From Streptomyces djakartensis (GTDB lineage: Bacteria > Actinomycetota > Actinomycetes > Streptomycetales > Streptomycetaceae), in assembly GCF_014651075.1 (NCBI RefSeq), contig NZ_BMWE01000003.1, positions 1 to 64,000 on the forward strand: DNA of 64,000 nt. The letters are read 5' to 3'. Both the position numbers and the translations under genes were made by a program. The notes beneath the pieces were generated by a model. The model did no database searches, was not told the origin of the DNA, and was given only the letters and a program-made list of their open reading frames with translations. Below, piece after piece: positions 37,650-46,523 of this stretch. Numbering within the stretch: the first letter of the stretch is position 1; the number at the start of each line of letters is the position of its first letter.

Positions 37650-37703
37650 CCGGACACAGCGGAAGGGCGGCCCCCATGGGGGCCGCCCTTCCGCTGTGTC
37701 CGG
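37650..37703. terminator. der terminator, very long perfect hairpin
   Basis: A perfect 26-bp inverted repeat (37650-37675 against 37678-37703) with only AT between the arms. It starts CCGGACACAGCGG and ends CCGCTGTGTCCGG. It lies between der and the convergent gene at 37711, so it can serve both. Confidence 0.92.
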
Positions 37704-37710
37704 TGCTCGC

Positions 37711-38106
37711 TCAGACGTCGCCGCGTCCTCCCGGTGGCAGGGCGGCCGGCACGTGGTGCATGCCCGTGTCGTGCGAGCCGGTGGCCCCGACGCGGTACCA
37801 CTGCGCCTGCTGCCCGGCGGCGTGCCGGGCGCTCTGGGCTCCGGCGCTGTACGCACTGTACGAGTTGTACGAGCTGTGCGTATGGCTGTAGGAGCCCGTA
37901 CTGTGCGGGATGTTCCCGAAGGCGGTGAAGCCCAGCTTCTCCTCGCCACTGCGGTCTCCGGGCAGTGCGCGGAAGGACTTGACGTACTCGGCGTAGAGAG
38001 CGTCGTAGATCGGCGTGGCCGATGGGCCGCCCTGGGTGTCCTGGGCCGACCGCGCGGAGGGGATCGGCGAGAAGGACTGGCGGCGGGGAACGTCGTATGC
38101 GTGCAC
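37711..38106 (-). CDS. Streptomyces-type hypothetical protein
   Basis: 131 residues from GTG 38106; a TTG at 38133 would add nine more, and neither start has a clear ribosome site. The most conserved-looking part is PIYDALYAEYVKSFRALPGDRSGEE, followed by a Ser/Tyr/His/Gly-rich tail (SYSHTHSSYNSYSAYSA) that looks disordered. No signal peptide, membrane segment or known domain. Similar proteins appear in other streptomycetes to my knowledge. Function unknown. Confidence 0.7.
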   Translation of the reverse strand: MHAYDVPRRQSFSPIPSARSAQDTQGGPSATPIYDALYAEYVKSFRALPGDRSGEEKLGFTAFGNIPHSTGSYSHTHSSYNSYSAYSAGAQSARHAAGQQAQWYRVGATGSHDTGMHHVPAALPPGGRGDV

Positions 38107-38191
38107 GTATGTCCAAACGACCCCGCGGGTCAAGGGATGCGGCCGGGGTACGGCTTTCGCAGGGATACGGTGCGGGCGGGTGACGCGCCGC

Positions 38192-38977
38192 TCAGGTGCC
38201 GGCCAGCGGCAGCGCCGCCGCGACCAGCTTTCCGTTCGCCGCCGCCTTGTCCAGGGCGTCCCGCAGCAGGTCCTCGCGCGGCTGACGGCCGATCGAGCCG
38301 ACAGGGGCGGCGAACATCAGCGCCTGCTGGCGCTTGTTGGCGGCCGCGCGCCAGCCGTCGGTCACCTGGAGCGGCTCGTGCGCCTGCCACCAGGCCACCG
38401 GCCGGCCGCCGTTCTGGCCCGGCTGGAGCACCGCGTGCAGCTGGCCGACGGCGAGCAGCACGGACCAGCCGTGCAGCACGGGCGGTACGGCGGACAGCTC
38501 GGTCAGGGGCATGAAGCCCTGCTCGATGAGGAGGGGCAGGAAGTCGTCACCGCCGCCGCCGGTCGTGCCGGGCCGGGCGATGGGCGCGGTCGGCTCCACG
38601 ACCAGGGCCGGGTACAACTCCCCGCCGATCAGGACGAGCCCGCTGGTCACACCGAGCACCGCCTGCTCGGGCACCGTCGTGTCGGGTTCCAGGTCCGCGG
38701 TGTCGCCGGTGATGGACTTCACGGCGCCCTTGAGCTGTTCCTCGGTGACCTGGACGACCTGCGAGGGCAGGCAGCCGGCGTGGGCGAAGGCGAGGACGGC
38801 GGTCTCGTCCCCGATGAACAGGACGGTGCTGGTGCGCTCCTGCTCGGAGTCGCCCGGAGTGCGGCAGGACGTGCAGTCGTAACTGCCCGGGGCGGTCTCT
38901 CCGGCGAGCAGGCGGTCGGCTTCCTCGTCGCCGATCTCGGCGCGTACGTCGTCGCTGACGTCGAGCATGCGCGGCAC
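38192..38977 (-). CDS. Conserved hypothetical protein with Cys pair
   Basis: 261 residues. After DVSDDVRAEIGDEEADRLLAG comes YDCTSCRTPGD, a C-x2-C that may bind a metal, then a mixed alpha/beta body (TVLFIGDETAVLAFAHAGCLPSQ) and a C-terminal half with VLIGGELYPALVVEPTAP. No known domain recognised; no signal peptide. GTG 38977 follows GAGGGAG by 6 nt; longer reading to 39055 is unlikely. The 85 bp to the next gene contain no clear terminator. It is found in streptomycetes as far as I recall, without assigned function. Confidence 0.75.
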   Translation of the reverse strand: MPRMLDVSDDVRAEIGDEEADRLLAGETAPGSYDCTSCRTPGDSEQERTSTVLFIGDETAVLAFAHAGCLPSQVVQVTEEQLKGAVKSITGDTADLEPDTTVPEQAVLGVTSGLVLIGGELYPALVVEPTAPIARPGTTGGGGDDFLPLLIEQGFMPLTELSAVPPVLHGWSVLLAVGQLHAVLQPGQNGGRPVAWWQAHEPLQVTDGWRAAANKRQQALMFAAPVGSIGRQPREDLLRDALDKAAANGKLVAAALPLAGT

Positions 38978-39055
38978 GGGTGGCTCCCTCGGGGGTGCGG
39001 TGCGTGGCGAGGCCGGGTGGCTCCCGGCCTGTGGTCCGGGTGGGCCCCGGCTCAT

Positions 39056-40179
<1,124 letters not shown>

Positions 40180-40198
40180 GCGATTCCCCCTCGCCGCG

Positions 40199-40240
40199 AC
40201 ACGGGCCCCGTCCGGTCACCTGACCGGACGGGGCCCGTGT
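40199..40240. terminator. Terminator between Rpf-like gene and ABC ATPase gene
   Basis: A perfect 20-bp inverted repeat (starting ACACGGGCCCCG) with a CC loop, between two convergent genes. Confidence 0.9.
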
Positions 40241-40254
40241 GCCCGGCGGCCTGT

Positions 40255-40896
40255 TCAGTGTCCGAGTTCCCTCGCCTCCCCGGCGAACACAACGGCCCCG
40301 CGGCGCAGTTCGTACACCAGGACCGGCCGGTCCCGCAGGGCGGACGGCAGCCGTTGCTCGGCGACCACCACGCACGCGTCGAGCGAGCTCAGCAACTCGT
40401 AGGTGCGTGCCGCGACCGAGGGCGACATGCCCTGGGCGGGCTCGTCGACGAGCACCACACGCGCGTGTGCCAGCAGGGCACGGGACAGGGCGAGCATGCG
40501 CTGTTCCCCACCGGACAGGGTGCCCGCCCGCCGCTCCAGCAGGGAGCCCAGCCGCGGGTAGGCGTCGAGGGCCGGGCCGTGGTCCGGGGCGGCGAGTTCG
40601 AGGTTCTCGCGCACGGTGAGCGAGCCGAACACGGCCTGCCGCTCCGGCACCAGGCACAGCCCGCGCCGGGCCCGCTCGTACGCGGGCACACGGGTCACGT
40701 CGACGCCGTCCCACACCACCATGCCGCCCGACAGCGGCACGGTGCCCGCCAGGGCCCGCAGGGCGGTGCTGCGCCCGGAGCCGTTGCGGCCCAGCAGCAC
40801 GGTGAGGCCCGGGCCGGGCGCGGCCAGGGTGATGCCGTGCAGGGCCTCGACGGGGCCGTAGCGCACGCGCGCGTGGCGCAAGGAGACGGTCGTCAT
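40255..40896 (-). CDS. LivF-type ABC ATPase with Arg in place of the Walker A Lys
   Basis: 213 residues. Signature LSGGEQRMLALSRALLA, Walker B VVLVDEPAQGMSP and the Gln in VVVAEQ where LivF proteins lack the H-loop His. The Walker A is LLGRNGSGRSTALRAL, with Arg instead of the invariant Lys. ATG 40896 overlaps the stop of the fused permease-ATPase gene by 4 nt, so the pair are translated together. By family it would energise uptake of branched-chain amino acids or a related compound, but the substitution suggests its own ATP site may be weak or inactive. It is short for LivF. Confidence 0.88.
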   Translation of the reverse strand: MTTVSLRHARVRYGPVEALHGITLAAPGPGLTVLLGRNGSGRSTALRALAGTVPLSGGMVVWDGVDVTRVPAYERARRGLCLVPERQAVFGSLTVRENLELAAPDHGPALDAYPRLGSLLERRAGTLSGGEQRMLALSRALLAHARVVLVDEPAQGMSPSVAARTYELLSSLDACVVVAEQRLPSALRDRPVLVYELRRGAVVFAGEARELGH

Positions 40897-43800
40897 GGCC
40901 CGGCCCCCGTTTCCAGGGCGTCCAGTACGCGCTCGGGCGGACCGGAGGCGATGATCCGCCCCGCGGTCATCACCTGCACGACGTCGGCGAGGCCGGCGAC
41001 CAGGTCCAGGTCGTGCTCGACGACGAGCACGGCCGTACCGTCGGCGGCCAGGGCCTTCAGGACCCGGGCCAGGGCGGCCACTTCGGCGGTGTCGAGGCCC
41101 GCGGCGGGCTCGTCGAGCAGCAGGACCCGCGGGGCGCCCGCGAGGACCCTGGCCAGTTCGACGCGGCGCAGCGTCCCCGTGGGCAGCCCGGCGGCGGGCA
41201 CCGCCCGCACCGGCCCGTCCAGCCCGAGCAGCCTCAGCGTCCGCTCCACCGCCCCGGGGTCGCCCGCCCGGCCCTGCTCGGCACCCACCCGGACGTTCTC
41301 CGCCACGGTCAGCGACGGGAAGACGGCCAGCTGCTGGAAGGTACGCGCCACACCGAGCCGGGTGCGGGCGTGCGCGGGCAGCGTGGTGATGTCCTGTCCG
41401 TCCAGTCCGACGGTGCCGCGCGCGGGCCGCAGACTCCCGGCCAGACAGTGGAACAGGGTGCTCTTCCCGGCCCCGTTCGGCCCCACCACAGCGGTGATCT
41501 GCCCGGGGAAGAGGTCCAGGCCGACTCCGTCGAGGGCGGTGAAGCCGCCGTAGCGGGCGTGCAGCCGGTGGGCGGTGAGCACGGGGGAGGCGGGGGCGGC
41601 CCGACCGGTGGGCGGTACCGGGGGCCGCGGGGGCCCTGCCCCTCGCGGCCGGTCCCCGAAGGGCTCGCCCGGCGGGCCGGGCGAGCGGTGGCTGTCCGCA
41701 GGCCCTGGGCGGTCTCCGGAAGCGCCTGGCCGGTCCGGCAGGCCGTGTTCGGATGCCTCCGGCGGCTTCTGGTCTGTGGGTTCGGCACCTGCCCGCTCGT
41801 CCGGTGCCGTGCCGCGCGGGCCGGGCGAGCGGTGGCTGTCCGCAGGCCCTGGGCGGTCTCCGGAAGCGTCCGGCCGGTCCGGCAGGCCGTGTTCGGATGC
41901 CTCCGGCGGCTTCTGGTCTGTGGGTTCGGCACCTGCCCGCTCGTCTGGTGCCGTGCCGCGCGGGTGGGGCGAGCGGTGGCTGTCCGCAGGCCCTGGGCGG
42001 TCTCCGGAAGCGCCTGGCCGGTCCGGCAGGCCGTGTTCGGATGCCTCCGGCGGCTTCTGGTCTGTGAGTTCGGCACCCGCCCGCACGTCTGGCGCCGTGC
42101 CGCGTCCCCCGGCCGCCGGCGCCAGGCGTACCGGCGTCGCGCCCGTGGGCACCGGCGCTGTCCGGGGCGTCCGGTGCCGCGTCGGGCGCAGCAGCCCGCG
42201 GGCTCGGTCGCCCGCCGCTGTCAGGGCCGGTGCGCGGCGCGGGCGCAGGCGCTGCCCCGCGGTGCGCAGGGCCTCGTACGGGCCGCCGGGGAAGCGTCCC
42301 ACCAGGACCGCCAGGACACCGATCAGGGCCGCCGCCACGCCGCCGCGGGTACCCGCGTCCAGGCCGACCAGCAGCGCGGCGGCGGCGAGCGCGCCGAGGG
42401 TGCTGTCGGCGCCCAGCACCACGACGGCGGCGAACCACAGCAGACCGCGCACCGGGTCGTACGCGGCGGCGTCGAAGGCGCGCAGCCCCATGCCGAGCAT
42501 TCCGCCGCCCAGCGCGGCGAGCGCCGCGCCCGCGACGAAGGCGAACAGCTTGAGCGACGGCACCCGAACCCCCGCCGCCTGCGCCCCCGCCTCGTGGTCG
42601 CGCATGGCCGCGAGCGCCCGGCCGGTCCGGCCCCGGCGCAGACCCTGCACCGCCAGCAGGGCGACGGCCAGCAGGAGCAACTCCAGCAGGTAGTACGCGC
42701 GGTCCCCGTCGAACCCCGCCGGGCGGCCCAGCGACAGCCCGGCCGTGGCGTAGGGCTGGGCGAAGACGAAGCGGCTCACCCCCACGCCGACGGCGAACGT
42801 CGCCAGCGCCAGCGCCAGGCCCCGGCGGCTGATCGCGGGCCACCCGGTGAGCAGTCCGAGCGGCGCCACCAGCACGACCGCCACGGCGAGGGCCGCCAGC
42901 TCCGGCATGACCGGCAGGCCCGGGAAGCGCCCGGCCGCGAGCAGCGCGGTGAACAGGGCGCCGAGACCCGCGTACGCCGCCTGCCCCAGTGAGATCTGGC
43001 CGCCGCGGCCGGTGACCACCACCAGGGACAGCAGGATCACCGCCAGCGCCGGAACCTGGATCGAGGTGTGCAGATCCCGGCCCGCCAGACCCAGCGGCAG
43101 CAGGAGCAGCGCGACCGCCACGATCCACACGCCCGGCGGCGCCGGTGCCCGGGTGGTGGCCGTGCGCGGCAGCGCGTCCCGGGCGCCCACACCCGGCAGC
43201 GTCAGGGCCGCGACCAGCAGGGCGACGACGAACAGGTTCGTGCCGACCGCCTGGAGCAGCGGTTCGGACCACCCGGACGGGTGCAGCCGGGTCAGCTGGC
43301 TCTGCGCCACCCCGACGGCCAGCGCCACCGCCACCGCGACCGGCAGACTCCGCATCCGCGCGGCCACCGCGACCGCCACGACCTCCACCACGAGCAACGG
43401 CAGCCCGTACGGGTCGAGACGCACGTACGGGGCCAGCAGCACCCCCGTCAGGCCCGCCGTGAACGAGCCGAACGCCCATCCCGCGGCCGCGACCCGGTCC
43501 GCGTCGATGCCGCCCAGCACGGCGAGCTGCCGGTTGTCCACCACGGCCCGCAGCTCCCGGCCGAACCGAGTCCGGCGGACGATCGCCGTGACTCCGGCGG
43601 CCAGCGCCAGCACCACCGCGAGCTGCACCCACGGCTCGTCCGGCACCAGCTCCGGCGCGTCGTCCCGGGCCCCCTGCCCCCACAGCAGCGCCGCACCGCC
43701 CACCAGCAGCACGAACACCCCGATGGACGCGACCAGCGTCTGCGCCGGGTCCCCGCCGAGGACGGCCGGCGGCCGGAAGACGAACCGTTCCAGGGCGACA

Positions 43801-44033
43801 CCCAGCCCCGGCGCCAGCACCAGCAGCGTCACCGAGGCCCCCAGCCACAGCGGCCACCCCCACCCGACCACGCACTGCCGCAGGGCGTACGCGCACACCA
43901 TCGCGATCGCGCCGTGTGCGAAGTTCAGCACGCCGGTCGCGCGGTACGTCACGATCAGTCCGATGCCGGTCAGCGCCGCCGCGCTGCCGACCGACAGGCC
44001 GGCCAGCGTGAGGTCGTACGTCAGCGAGGACAT
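40893..44033 (-). CDS. Fused LivH-LivM permease and LivG ATPase with tandem-repeat linker
   Basis: 1046 residues, three usually separate genes in one. Residues about 1-295 are a LivH-like permease (GLSVGSAAALTGIGLIVTYR, VLNFAHGAIAM). About 300-605 are a LivM-like permease (VVVTGRGGQISLGQAAYAGLG, MRDHEAGAQAAGVRV). About 606-815 are a Pro/Asp/Gly linker with three 48-residue repeats (645-788). About 818-1046 are a LivG-like ATPase (GPNGAGKSTLFHCLAG, LLLDEPAAGLD, VLVVEHDLDL), whose signature region reads LPTGTLRRVELARVL instead of LSGGQ-like. Expected in the cytoplasmic membrane with about 16-20 helices. It overlaps the LivF-type gene at its end. The divergent binding protein at 45198 is the probable partner. 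Confidence 0.88.
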   Translation of the reverse strand: MSSLTYDLTLAGLSVGSAAALTGIGLIVTYRATGVLNFAHGAIAMVCAYALRQCVVGWGWPLWLGASVTLLVLAPGLGVALERFVFRPPAVLGGDPAQTLVASIGVFVLLVGGAALLWGQGARDDAPELVPDEPWVQLAVVLALAAGVTAIVRRTRFGRELRAVVDNRQLAVLGGIDADRVAAAGWAFGSFTAGLTGVLLAPYVRLDPYGLPLLVVEVVAVAVAARMRSLPVAVAVALAVGVAQSQLTRLHPSGWSEPLLQAVGTNLFVVALLVAALTLPGVGARDALPRTATTRAPAPPGVWIVAVALLLLPLGLAGRDLHTSIQVPALAVILLSLVVVTGRGGQISLGQAAYAGLGALFTALLAAGRFPGLPVMPELAALAVAVVLVAPLGLLTGWPAISRRGLALALATFAVGVGVSRFVFAQPYATAGLSLGRPAGFDGDRAYYLLELLLLAVALLAVQGLRRGRTGRALAAMRDHEAGAQAAGVRVPSLKLFAFVAGAALAALGGGMLGMGLRAFDAAAYDPVRGLLWFAAVVVLGADSTLGALAAAALLVGLDAGTRGGVAAALIGVLAVLVGRFPGGPYEALRTAGQRLRPRRAPALTAAGDRARGLLRPTRHRTPRTAPVPTGATPVRLAPAAGGRGTAPDVRAGAELTDQKPPEASEHGLPDRPGASGDRPGPADSHRSPHPRGTAPDERAGAEPTDQKPPEASEHGLPDRPDASGDRPGPADSHRSPGPRGTAPDERAGAEPTDQKPPEASEHGLPDRPGASGDRPGPADSHRSPGPPGEPFGDRPRGAGPPRPPVPPTGRAAPASPVLTAHRLHARYGGFTALDGVGLDLFPGQITAVVGPNGAGKSTLFHCLAGSLRPARGTVGLDGQDITTLPAHARTRLGVARTFQQLAVFPSLTVAENVRVGAEQGRAGDPGAVERTLRLLGLDGPVRAVPAAGLPTGTLRRVELARVLAGAPRVLLLDEPAAGLDTAEVAALARVLKALAADGTAVLVVEHDLDLVAGLADVVQVMTAGRIIASGPPERVLDALETGAGP
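41670..42101 (-). repeat. Three in-frame 144-bp tandem repeats in the transporter linker
   Basis: Copies at 42101-41958, 41957-41814 and 41813-41670. Each encodes 48 residues with core EASEHGLPDRPGASGDRPGP. The copies differ at a handful of bases. The period is a multiple of three, so copy-number change would keep the reading frame. Confidence 0.93.
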
Positions 44034-44042
44034 CGGCCCTGC

Positions 44043-44519
44043 TCAGCCGGTCTCTTCGGCGGGCTCGCAGACCGGGCACGGGCCCAGCTCGCCACTCGCC
44101 ACCAGCCCGGGGTCCACCGGGACCGCCTCCGCCTTGCCCGCGACCAGCGGGCAGTCGGCCCGGTGGTACAGCGTGCCCCCGGGCACCGTCAGCAGCTCGC
44201 GGCCGACCGCGAGCGGCGCGAGCGCCGCCTGCCCGCTCGCGTCCGCCTCGGCCGGTCCGGCCGCCACGAGCAGGCCGTACAGCTCCTCCACCCGCGCGGC
44301 GGCGACCGAGCTCCGGCCGTGGGCCAGCAACACCGCCCCGGAGATGATCAACGCGGCGCCGGGGATCGTGCAGGAGGCGAGGTAGGGCAGCTGCCGTTCG
44401 GCGAAGCGCTCCCCGGAGACGCCGTACCAGCCGACGACGCACAGCACCGCGCCGGCGGCCAGGGCGGCCCAGCCGGCCCAGAGGACGGGATGCACGGTCC
44501 GCAGTCGGATTGTCCGCAT
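44043..44519 (-). CDS. Small membrane protein with C-terminal Cys/His motif
   Basis: 158 residues. Two hydrophobic helices (VLWAGWAALAAGAVLCVVGWYG and CTIPGAALIISGAVLLA), then a soluble part ending TLYHRADCPLVAGK and GPCPVCEP. The YHRADCPL ... CPVC pattern resembles a small Cys3-His metal site seen in some putative metal-binding domains (inference). ATG 44519 follows GGGAGG; GTG/ATG further out lacks one. It ends 9 bp before the fused transporter gene and is likely its first operon partner. Function unknown. Confidence 0.75.
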   Translation of the reverse strand: MRTIRLRTVHPVLWAGWAALAAGAVLCVVGWYGVSGERFAERQLPYLASCTIPGAALIISGAVLLAHGRSSVAAARVEELYGLLVAAGPAEADASGQAALAPLAVGRELLTVPGGTLYHRADCPLVAGKAEAVPVDPGLVASGELGPCPVCEPAEETG

Positions 44520-44662
44520 CGCTGCCTCCCACACGTCGGTTGTCCGGGCACGCGCCTGGCTGCCTGTTCAAGTCCGCCGCTCGCTTGCACTATGCCCCTT
44601 GGAAGCTGACCCTGAAAGCACCGGGCGCGCATGGCCCGGACCGACACCCGGTGGTGAGCCAG

Positions 44663-45223
44663 ATGGTTCTCGGCAGCGACCTCAGGCGGGGGAACGGGAA
44701 GGCGCGCCCACGAGCCGCGGGACGGGGCACGGCGATCGCGGCAGCCTTGGTGCTGGCCCTCGCCCCGGCCCTCGCGGCATGCGGTGACGACAGCGGCGGC
44801 GGCGAGAGCACACCTCCCACACCGACCTCTGAACGGACCACGAGCGCCCCGGCCAGCGCGCCGGCGGACCGGGCCGCGGCCGAAGCGGAGATCAAGCAGA
44901 ACTGGCAGAAGTTCTTCGACCCGCAGACCTCGACCGAGGACAAGCAGGCCGTCCTGGAGAACGGCGACCGGATGGGACCCGTCCTGCAGGCCTTCAGCGG
45001 TGACGCCCGCGGCGGCCAGGTCGAGGCGCAGGTCACCAAGGTCCAGTTCACCTCGGCGACCGAGGCGGACGTCACGTACACGCTCACCCTCAAGGGCGCC
45101 ACCGCCCTGCCGGACGCCTCCGGGACAGCCGTCGAGCAGGAGGGCACCTGGAAGGTGTCCGTCAAGACGCTGTGCTCGCTGGTGCGGATGAGCGGCAATG
45201 GGTCGCCGGTCCCGGGCTGCTGA
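44663..45223 (+). CDS. Lipoprotein of the low-molecular-weight antigen MTB12-like type
   Basis: 186 residues. A signal peptide with lipobox LAAC (near residue 38), a Ser/Thr/Pro linker, and an NTF2-like cone domain: EIKQNWQKFFDPQTSTEDKQAVLENG, VQFTSATEADVTYTLTL, and GTWKVSVKTLCSLV. That is the pattern of the MTB12/CFP-2 antigen family. The start ATG 44663 is chosen with GGTGAG upstream; GTG 44654 or 44651 is possible. It faces away from the transporter operon and overlaps the start of the binding-protein gene by 26 bp. Role at the cell surface unknown. Confidence 0.82.
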   Translation: MVLGSDLRRGNGKARPRAAGRGTAIAAALVLALAPALAACGDDSGGGESTPPTPTSERTTSAPASAPADRAAAEAEIKQNWQKFFDPQTSTEDKQAVLENGDRMGPVLQAFSGDARGGQVEAQVTKVQFTSATEADVTYTLTLKGATALPDASGTAVEQEGTWKVSVKTLCSLVRMSGNGSPVPGC

Positions 45224-46484
45224 GATCCTCGCCGCAGTGCTGCTGCTCGCCCTGACCGCCGCCTGCGGCAGCCGGCTCCCGGAGAGCGACTTCGAACACG
45301 ACGGCCGCACCCGGCCACCCGGCGACTCGACGCCCCTGCGCGTCGGCATCATCGCGAGCGCCACCAGCCCGGTCGGCGGCAGCGCGTTCACCGGCCCGCG
45401 CGACGGTGCCAAGGCCTGGTTCGACCGGCTCAACGCGCGCGGCGGCATCGACGGACGCCGCGTCGAGGTACGCACGTGCGACGACGGCGGCAGCGGCGTC
45501 GGCAACAACGAGTGCGTGCACCGGCTCGTCGAGGAGGACGAGGTCGTCGCCCTGGTCGCCACCACCGCTCTGGACTACGCCGGCGCCTCCCGCGTCTCCC
45601 GCGCCCGGGTGCCCGACGTCGGCGGCCAGCCCATCGGCAGCGCCTACGACACCTACCCGCACCTCTACGGCATCTACGGCAGCCTCGCGCCCCGCGACGG
45701 CACCACCGGCTGGGACGGCAAGCTGTACGGCGGCACCGAGGTCTACCGTTACTTCAAGCGGGAGCACGGCGCCCGCACCGCCGCCGTCGTCTCCTACAAC
45801 CAGTCCGCCTCGGCCGCCTACGCCCGGCTCGTCGAGCGGGGCCTGCGCGCCGAGGGATACCGGGTCGTCCCCGAACAGGTCGACTTCGCCCTGCCCAACT
45901 TCCGTGCCGTCGCGGCCGATCTGAAGGAGCAGGGCGCCGACCTCGTGTTCGACGCCATCGACGGGCACGGCAACGCCCGGCTGTGCCAGGCCATGGACCA
46001 GGTCGGCGCCGAGGTCACCGCCAAGGTGACCAACGTGCAGAACTGGACGTCCACCGTCCCCGAGGCCTACAAGGACGCCCCGCGCTGCCGCAACGCCCTC
46101 TGGGCGACCGGCTCCAGCCGCAACTACGACGACACGGGCGACCCGGCCGTACGGGAGTTCCGCGAGGCGACGAAGGGCCTCGAGACGCACTCCCAGTGGC
46201 AGCTGGAGGGCTGGGCGGCCGCCCGGTGGTTCACGGACGCCGCGGAGTCCTGCGCCAGGACGGGCATCACGCGCGGGTGCGTCGACGCCTACCTGAACCG
46301 CAGTGAGGGATTCACCGCCGAAGGACTGCTGCTGCCCGTCAGGTTCGAGCGGCTGCCCGAACCGCCGGAAACCAGCCGGACCTGTCTGTCGGTGGCCCGC
46401 TGGCGGGACGGCAGGGGCTGGGTCGGACAGGGGGACATGAACCGCACCTGCTTCGACGTCCCCCAGCTGGCGTACGAGCCTTGA
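45198..46484 (+). CDS. ABC transporter substrate-binding lipoprotein (LivK-like)
   Basis: 428 residues. Signal with lipobox LTAAC (near residue 23), then a type I periplasmic-binding fold: LRVGIIASATSPVGGSAFTGPRDGAKAWFDRLNARGGIDGR and ALVATTALDYAGASRVS, both in the usual LivK places. It has several extra Cys residues. It is the natural ligand receptor for the divergently encoded LivHMG/LivF system. The ligand cannot be predicted: amino acids, amides and urea are all possible for the fold. ATG 45198 overlaps the upstream lipoprotein gene. It is longer than E. coli LivK. Confidence 0.9.
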   Translation: MGRRSRAAEILAAVLLLALTAACGSRLPESDFEHDGRTRPPGDSTPLRVGIIASATSPVGGSAFTGPRDGAKAWFDRLNARGGIDGRRVEVRTCDDGGSGVGNNECVHRLVEEDEVVALVATTALDYAGASRVSRARVPDVGGQPIGSAYDTYPHLYGIYGSLAPRDGTTGWDGKLYGGTEVYRYFKREHGARTAAVVSYNQSASAAYARLVERGLRAEGYRVVPEQVDFALPNFRAVAADLKEQGADLVFDAIDGHGNARLCQAMDQVGAEVTAKVTNVQNWTSTVPEAYKDAPRCRNALWATGSSRNYDDTGDPAVREFREATKGLETHSQWQLEGWAAARWFTDAAESCARTGITRGCVDAYLNRSEGFTAEGLLLPVRFERLPEPPETSRTCLSVARWRDGRGWVGQGDMNRTCFDVPQLAYEP

Positions 46485-46523
46485 GGACAACGGCTGTCCG
46501 CAAGGGCTGGCACACTCGCCCCC

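Noticed and set aside
41753..42067. The 144-bp repeats as a CRISPR array or mobile repeat
   Set aside because: Repeats are directly adjacent with no spacers, keep the reading frame of the transporter, and encode a low-complexity linker.
40255..44571. A 1438-aa minus-strand frame spanning the whole transporter locus
   Set aside because: Its C-terminal 213 residues are the LivF-type ATPase; the rest is an out-of-frame, Arg/Gly-rich shadow of the fused permease gene, which has the membrane helices and ATPase motifs in the other frame.
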